Position numbers and translations under genes: made by a program. Source: Nocardiopsis sp. CC223A (GTDB lineage Bacteria > Actinomycetota > Actinomycetes > Streptosporangiales > Streptosporangiaceae). From it: a DNA stretch of 64,000 bases. The notes beneath the pieces were generated by a model. The model made no database searches, was not told where the DNA came from, and saw nothing but the letters and a program-made list of their open reading frames with translations. The stretch is taken from assembly GCF_030766825.1 (NCBI RefSeq), contig NZ_JASFDV010000032.1, forward strand, positions 1 through 64,000. The letters run 5' to 3'. Below, one piece after another: positions 60,178 to 64,000 of the stretch (position 1 is its first letter; every line of letters begins with the position of its first letter).

Positions 60178-61389
60178 GTGGACCCCGCCACCCGAGGCCA
60201 GACGATCAAACGCGCCCGACGCCGCCGCGGCTACTCCCAGAGCGTGCTGGCCGGCCTCCTGGGCCGCTCGGAATCGTGGCTCTCCCAGGTCGAACGCGGC
60301 ATTCTCACGGTGGACTCCCACGAGATCCTCACCCGCCTGGCCCGCATCCTGCGCCTGGACTTGGCCGAACTGACCGGAACCGAACCTGAGGCGGTCACCG
60401 ACATGCGCTACGACGCAGCCCGCGCCATCGAACGCGCCATGATGCGCTATTCCACCCTGGAGACCATCGTCGCCGAGACCGGCAGGGAACCACGGACCGA
60501 CCCCGCAGCCCTGCTCGTCCAAGCCGAGCACACTTATGCTGCCTACCAGGCGGCCCGCTACGACGAGGTCGGACGCCGCCTGCCCGGCTTGATCCGCGAA
60601 GCCGAGGCCGCGACCCACTTCCCGGACGCGGACCGCCCGGCGACGTGCGCCGCCAGAGCCATGGTCTACAACACCACCGCCGCCCTCCTGCGCCGGGTGG
60701 GGGAGAAGCACCTGGCCTGGCAGGCCGCCGACCGAGCCATGACAGCCGCCGCCTGGAGCGACAACCCTCTGCTGGCCGCCGTGGGCGCCTACCGGCTGGC
60801 CTACGTCTTCATCTCCCGCGGACACCCGGCAGAAGCCGCCGAGCTGGCCATGGGCGCGGCGAGCGCGCTCGAACGCCGCATGCACCCGGGCACCCCGGAG
60901 GAGCTGAGCGTCTACGGCGGGCTCCATCTGGCCGCCGCCACCGCTGCGGCAGCCGACTTTGACCGGACGGCCGTACCGCGCCTGCTGGCCCAGGCCCGCC
61001 GCGCGGCCGACCGACTAGGAGCCGACCGCAACCTCCACGGAACCGCTTTCGGCCCGACCAACGTCGCCATCCACACCATCAGCACCTCCGTCGCGATCGG
61101 TGACGCCCGAACCGCCATCGACACCGGCGAGGACCTGGACGCCGATTCCCTGCCCACCGGATTGGTCGGCCGCCGCGCCCAGGTCTACCTGGACCTGGCC
61201 CGCGCCTACACCCAGAAGCGGCAGGACGCCGCCGCGGTGCACACCCTGGTGGACGCAGAGCGGATCGCCCCCGAACTCGTCCGCTACCATCCGGGCACGG
61301 CCGCGGTCCTGACCGAACTCCTGCGCCGCGAGCACCGCCGTTCCACCCCGGAACTGCGTCCTCTGGCGGCCCGCGCCGGAGTCGCCTGA
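60178..61389 (+). CDS. XRE-family regulator with TPR-like C-terminus
   Basis: This is a 403-residue protein. It starts at GTG 60178 (after GAAAGG) with an N-terminal XRE helix-turn-helix (GYSQSVLAGLLGRSESWLSQVERG, in two parts: GYSQSVLAGLLGRS and ESWLSQVERG) at about residues 19-42, then a long helical TPR-like region with repeats such as RAMVYNTTAALLRRVGEKHL. It is co-transcribed with the flavoprotein. It may control the flavoprotein and the nearby RiPP locus, which starts 370 bp further on. A terminator hairpin follows it. Confidence 0.8.
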   Translation: MDPATRGQTIKRARRRRGYSQSVLAGLLGRSESWLSQVERGILTVDSHEILTRLARILRLDLAELTGTEPEAVTDMRYDAARAIERAMMRYSTLETIVAETGREPRTDPAALLVQAEHTYAAYQAARYDEVGRRLPGLIREAEAATHFPDADRPATCAARAMVYNTTAALLRRVGEKHLAWQAADRAMTAAAWSDNPLLAAVGAYRLAYVFISRGHPAEAAELAMGAASALERRMHPGTPEELSVYGGLHLAAATAAAADFDRTAVPRLLAQARRAADRLGADRNLHGTAFGPTNVAIHTISTSVAIGDARTAIDTGEDLDADSLPTGLVGRRAQVYLDLARAYTQKRQDAAAVHTLVDAERIAPELVRYHPGTAAVLTELLRREHRRSTPELRPLAARAGVA

Positions 61390-61396
61390 GCCGAAC

Positions 61397-61419
61397 CCGC
61401 AGATTCCTGCGGATCTTTT
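61397..61419 (+). terminator. Rho-independent-like terminator
   Basis: CCGCAG, ATTC, CTGCGG followed by ATCTTTT. It is 8 bases after the regulator stop, so the RiPP locus is a separate transcription unit. Confidence 0.75.
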
Positions 61420-61760
61420 ACCTTCTCGCGGCTGCGAGGGCCTCTCGGCGTGCGGACGTACGGTCGCCCCATGTCACAGCGCGATTCCTTCCTCCCACGC
61501 CGGGCCTTGAGCAGGCTCGGGCGGTTTCACCATGCAGCGCGGTCCATGACCGGCCGCCCCGGCCTCACCGCCGTCCCCGTGGACTGCCTCGGCCCTTTCG
61601 CTGAGGGGTGGCTGTGAGTATCGGACAACCGCTCACCTGGGCCGATTTCTTCCGCCTCACCCGGCCCCGCACTTCGCAGATCCCCTGGCCCCGCCCTGCG
61701 GAGCGCCCTTCGCTCCCACGCCGCACCCGCACGCCTGAACACCTTGGGAAGGAAAGCACG

Positions 61761-61997
61761 ATGGGTGTCCTGCACGAGACCCCTGCCCTGTGCCGTGGTG
61801 GATCGGCCACCCGTCTCCAGAGGGAGAAGGCCGACGACCTCTTCGACCGTCTCTCCTCCCTCCTGCGCGACGCCGCCGACCCCGACGCCGATCCGGCCGT
61901 GCTGATCCGCGAAGCCGACCGGGCCTTCGAACTCCTCCACCGCCACCTCAGTGCCGGTGGAGTGCTCCCTCAACCCTGGTGCGACGCCCGCCACTGA
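61761..61997 (+). CDS. Small acidic protein at the start of the RiPP locus
   Basis: This is a 78-residue protein. ATG 61761 follows GGGAAGGAAAG at a good distance. The frame is open further left to GTG 61614, which overlaps the stop of a 48-codon frame (61471-61617) as GTGA, so a longer 127-residue version is possible. The C-terminal two thirds are helical and acidic (KADDLFDRLSSLLRDAADPDAD and IREADRAFELLHRHL). It lies 117 bp before the radical SAM gene and is probably co-transcribed. It could be an adaptor or a second precursor; no RiPP recognition element was identified in it. Confidence 0.55.
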   Translation: MGVLHETPALCRGGSATRLQREKADDLFDRLSSLLRDAADPDADPAVLIREADRAFELLHRHLSAGGVLPQPWCDARH

Positions 61998-62114
61998 CAC
62001 CGGGTTCCCGGCCGAGACCTTCCTCAAAGGCCCTGCTCCTGCCCCGGCCCCCGGATCGCGTTTCTCCCCTGCGCCTCGATCTGCCTGGATCCACTCCCGA
62101 CGAGAAGAGTCACC

Positions 62115-63215
62115 GTGATCGCTCCCGGTTTCCGCTCGCTGATCCTGCAACCCACGACCCTGTGCAACCTGAACTGCACCTACTGCTACCTCCCCGTCGG
62201 CGACCGCCGCTCACGCACCGAGATGACCACCGAGGTCGCCCACGCCCTCGCCGCCGGCCTCACCGTCATGAAGACGGACCGCGCCGTCGACGTGGTCTGG
62301 CACGGAGGCGAACCCCTCACCACCCGGCGCGCGCACTTCCGCGACCTCGTCGAAGCCTTCGAACCCTTGAGGCTCCGAGGAAGAGTCCGCCACAGCGTGC
62401 AGACCAACGCCACCCTCATCGACGACGCCTGGTGCGACCTGTTCACCGACTACGGCTTTCGTGTGGGCGTGAGCATCGACGGGCCCGCGACCGCGAACCT
62501 CTCCCGGGTGGACTGGGCCGACACCCCCGTCTTCGCCCGCATCATGCGCGGCATCGACCGGCTCCGATCCCACCGAATCGAGTTCTCGGCCATCTGCGTC
62601 GTCACCGCACACACCATCACCCGACCCGATGCGCTCCTCGACTTCTTCGAAGGTCTGGGAGCGAAAAGCGTCGGCTTCAACATCGAAGAACTCGAAGGCG
62701 CCAACTCCACCCGCCAGGACATCGCCCCGCACCTGGTCCGACGCTTCTGGAAAACCATGTTCGACCGCGTCGACAACGGCATGACCCTGCGCATCCGCGA
62801 AGCCGAACGCCTGCTCGGCTACCTCGCCGACATCCGCCAAGGACGCGCGAACACCTGGGACCAGGCCCTGATCGACCCCATCCCCACCGTCGGCACCAAC
62901 GGCGACGTGGTCGCCCTCTCACCCGAACTCCTCGGCGTCAAGGACGAGGACCACCGCGACTTCATCGTGGGCAACGTCCTGCACGACGACCTGGCCTCGA
63001 TCCTCACCCGCGCCCCGAACGCCTCCTATGTGCGACAACACTTGGAAGGCGTCCGCCAGTGCCGCCGCAGCTGCGAGTTCTTCGCCTTCTGCCAAGGCGG
63101 ACAGGCCTCCAACAAGTACTTCGAGACCGGATCCTTCACCACCACCGAGACCGCCTACTGCCGCAACGCCAAACAAGAGCTCGTCCGCGCCCTGGGCGAG
63201 AAGATGGGAGTGTGA
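62115..63215 (+). CDS. Radical SAM/SPASM peptide maturase (cyclophane-forming type)
   Basis: This 366-residue enzyme should modify the adjacent precursor. The radical SAM cluster motif is LCNLNCTYCYLP with Cys17, Cys21 and Cys24; VVWHGGEPLT is the usual SAM contact; and SVQTNATLIDDAW and VGVSIDGPA are typical strands. The C-terminal SPASM domain (about 315-350) has CRRSCEFFAFCQGG and the last Cys in AYCRNA, for auxiliary iron-sulphur clusters. The family includes enzymes that join an aromatic ring to a residue two positions on, giving three-residue cyclophanes. GTG 62115 follows GAGAAGAG. Three bases separate its stop from the precursor ATG. Confidence 0.85.
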   Translation: MIAPGFRSLILQPTTLCNLNCTYCYLPVGDRRSRTEMTTEVAHALAAGLTVMKTDRAVDVVWHGGEPLTTRRAHFRDLVEAFEPLRLRGRVRHSVQTNATLIDDAWCDLFTDYGFRVGVSIDGPATANLSRVDWADTPVFARIMRGIDRLRSHRIEFSAICVVTAHTITRPDALLDFFEGLGAKSVGFNIEELEGANSTRQDIAPHLVRRFWKTMFDRVDNGMTLRIREAERLLGYLADIRQGRANTWDQALIDPIPTVGTNGDVVALSPELLGVKDEDHRDFIVGNVLHDDLASILTRAPNASYVRQHLEGVRQCRRSCEFFAFCQGGQASNKYFETGSFTTTETAYCRNAKQELVRALGEKMGV

Positions 63216-63218
63216 CCG

Positions 63219-63383
63219 ATGACGATCCTGGCACTGCTGGAACGGTCCGAACAGGCGGCCGCCCTGATCGACCGCCTCGCACCGACCACCCCCGTCGGAT
63301 CATTCGACAACCGCGACACCTGGGACAACGTCGGCGGAGGCCCCTGGGACAACCGTCCGACCTGGGACAACTGGAAGAAGTAG
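63219..63383 (+). CDS. RiPP precursor with repeated FDN/WDN motifs
   Basis: This 54-residue peptide is too short for routine gene calling. It starts TILALLERSEQAAALIDRL, a helical leader (about 1-27) with LAPTTPVGS at the junction. The core has FDN (29-31), WDN (35-37), WDN (43-45), WDN (49-51) and WKK (52-54), separated by Arg/Gly/Pro spacers. Each is an aromatic residue followed by two more residues, the third Asn or Lys, which is the target pattern for three-residue cyclophane formation by radical SAM/SPASM enzymes. ATG lies 3 bases after the maturase stop and GGGAG is near. No protease or transporter is next to it, so release of the core is unexplained. Confidence 0.8.
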   Translation: MTILALLERSEQAAALIDRLAPTTPVGSFDNRDTWDNVGGGPWDNRPTWDNWKK

Positions 63384-63391
63384 GAAGACCC

Positions 63392-63946
63392 GTGGACACA
63401 GCCGAGATCAGGGGCGCCACCGTGCTCCTGCCCAGCGACGACGAACCCCCGGCCCGAACCTGGCCCCACCCGAACCCGCTGGAGGAGGAGAAGGTCACCA
63501 ACACCCACTTCGCCTCCGTGGACCTGGGCTCCTCCCGACTGGTGGACGTCGCCGTGAACCGCTGCCGGTTCACCGCCTCCTGGCTCATGGGTGTGTCCCT
63601 GGTCCGCGTGACATTGACCGATGTCCTCTTCGAGGGATGCCAGTTCGACTACTCCACCTGGGAACGGGTCAAGGTCGCCGGGGACGTGGCGTTCGTCGGC
63701 TGCTCCTTCAAGGAAGCGGAGCTCATCGGCAGCGACCTGCGCGGCGCGGTCTTCGACGACTGCACCCTGGGCTCCCGGTTCGACGACACCAGAATGACCG
63801 GCGCCGACCTGCGCGGCAGCGACCTGTCGGGGCTGACCGGGCTGGCCTCACTGCGCGGCGCGCAGGTGACCGAGATGCAGCTCCGCCAGCTCAACGAGGT
63901 CATGGTCCGCGACCTCGCACTCACCGTCGCCGAGATCCCCATGTAG
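63392..63946 (+). CDS. Pentapeptide-repeat protein of the RiPP locus
   Basis: This is a 184-residue protein; GTG 63392 lies 8 bases after the precursor stop, with GGAAG before it. An N-terminal strand (EIRGATVLLPSDDE) is followed by a pentapeptide-repeat solenoid (FASVDLGSSRLVDVAVNRCR, VLFEGCQFDYSTW, AFVGCSFKEAELIGSDLRGAVF, ADLRGSDLSGLTGLASLRG). Such proteins mimic DNA and protect gyrase, as McbG does for microcin B17 and AlbG for albicidin, so self-immunity is one option; a role in maturation is another. Its strict linkage to the precursor supports a joint function. Confidence 0.75.
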   Translation: MDTAEIRGATVLLPSDDEPPARTWPHPNPLEEEKVTNTHFASVDLGSSRLVDVAVNRCRFTASWLMGVSLVRVTLTDVLFEGCQFDYSTWERVKVAGDVAFVGCSFKEAELIGSDLRGAVFDDCTLGSRFDDTRMTGADLRGSDLSGLTGLASLRGAQVTEMQLRQLNEVMVRDLALTVAEIPM

Positions 63947-63967
63947 TAGCGGGTGATCGTCGCTCAG

Positions 63968-64000
63968 GACGGGCTTCCCCGGCGTCGGGGAAGCCCGTCT
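63968..64000 (+). terminator. Terminator of the RiPP locus
   Basis: GACGGGCTTCCCC and GGGGAAGCCCGTC form a perfect 13-bp stem with a 6-base loop, starting 21 bases after the pentapeptide stop. The element may continue beyond the window edge. Confidence 0.8.

Noticed and set aside
61790..63391. A 718-codon frame running through the radical SAM gene into the pentapeptide gene
   Set aside because: Before 63392 it is an Arg/Pro/His-rich shadow of the maturase and precursor. Only the part from GTG 63392 has family features.
1..64000. CRISPR array or cas genes
   Set aside because: No regularly spaced direct repeats of CRISPR type and no cas motifs were seen; the only periodic repeat is the TTGACA array at 44080-44325 with three units.

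Overview
The window is very GC-rich, with GTG/TTG starts, GTGA/ATGA gene overlaps and actinomycete gene families: conservon proteins, replication-relaxation proteins, BldD/XRE-TPR regulators and actinobacterial IS elements. It comes from a filamentous actinomycete, probably of Nocardiopsis/Streptomyces type; the genus cannot be fixed from sequence alone. The stretch is accessory DNA. It looks like a stack of related site-specific integrative elements grown at a tRNA-Arg(UCU) locus. Two near-identical xis-int modules lie at 1.66-3.43 kb and 47.76-49.52 kb. Two decayed integrase pieces lie at 4.75 and 54.66 kb. Four copies (two good, two degraded) of the 3' half of a tRNA-Arg lie at 5.25, 12.63, 52.02 and 54.96 kb, each near copies of GGAGCAC arm-like motifs. 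No complete tRNA gene is present.

Layout. 0-0.83 kb: IS3 and IS21 wreckage. 0.9-5.3 kb: integrase module 1, a secreted toxin-like protein with a candidate immunity gene, an integrase remnant and an att core. 5.5-8.5 kb: two minus-strand genes that look like a nuclease-type defence pair, the larger with a zinc ribbon and PD-(D/E)XK motif. 8.5-12.4 kb: IS3, IS4 and ISAs1 insertions. 12.8-22.2 kb: a NACHT-LRR protein and a second, HTH-containing STAND NTPase, separated by a frameshifted IS701 copy. 22.4-34.5 kb, minus strand: a biosynthetic-looking region. It encodes roadblock and DUF742-GTPase proteins, a StyA-like flavin monooxygenase, a methyltransferase, a one-module KS-AT-ACP polyketide synthase, a frameshifted NB-ARC/TPR protein, a thymidylate-synthase-family enzyme with dCMP-hydroxymethylase-like residues, an NDP-kinase homologue, a spore-photoproduct-lyase-like radical SAM protein and a DEDDh exonuclease. 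A divergent XRE/TPR regulator (34.65 kb) sits across a palindromic operator. 36.0-47.2 kb: an APH-like kinase, then plasmid/ICE transfer functions: a T4SS-type coupling ATPase, a replication-relaxation protein, small secreted proteins, a tandem TTGACA repeat array and a small-protein operon. 47.7-49.5 kb: integrase module 2.

49.7-59.4 kb: further defence-like cargo, much of it lower in GC: an Sll1717-type P-loop ATPase, a GmrSD-type DUF262/DUF1524 enzyme with a C-terminal RAMA domain, a membrane-anchored pentapeptide-repeat protein, a two-gene restriction-fold unit and a NucS-like nuclease protein. 59.7-61.4 kb: a flavoprotein and XRE/TPR regulator pair. 61.7-63.95 kb: a compact RiPP locus, with a small acidic protein, a radical SAM/SPASM maturase, a 54-residue precursor whose C-terminal half repeats FDN/WDN motifs (expected targets for three-residue cyclophanes), and a pentapeptide-repeat protein that could confer self-protection.

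The most novel candidates are the RiPP locus and the polyketide/hydroxymethyl-nucleotide cluster. Next come the NLR-like pair and the nuclease pair at 5.5-8.5 kb. All functional statements rest on motif reading by eye; no database search was possible.
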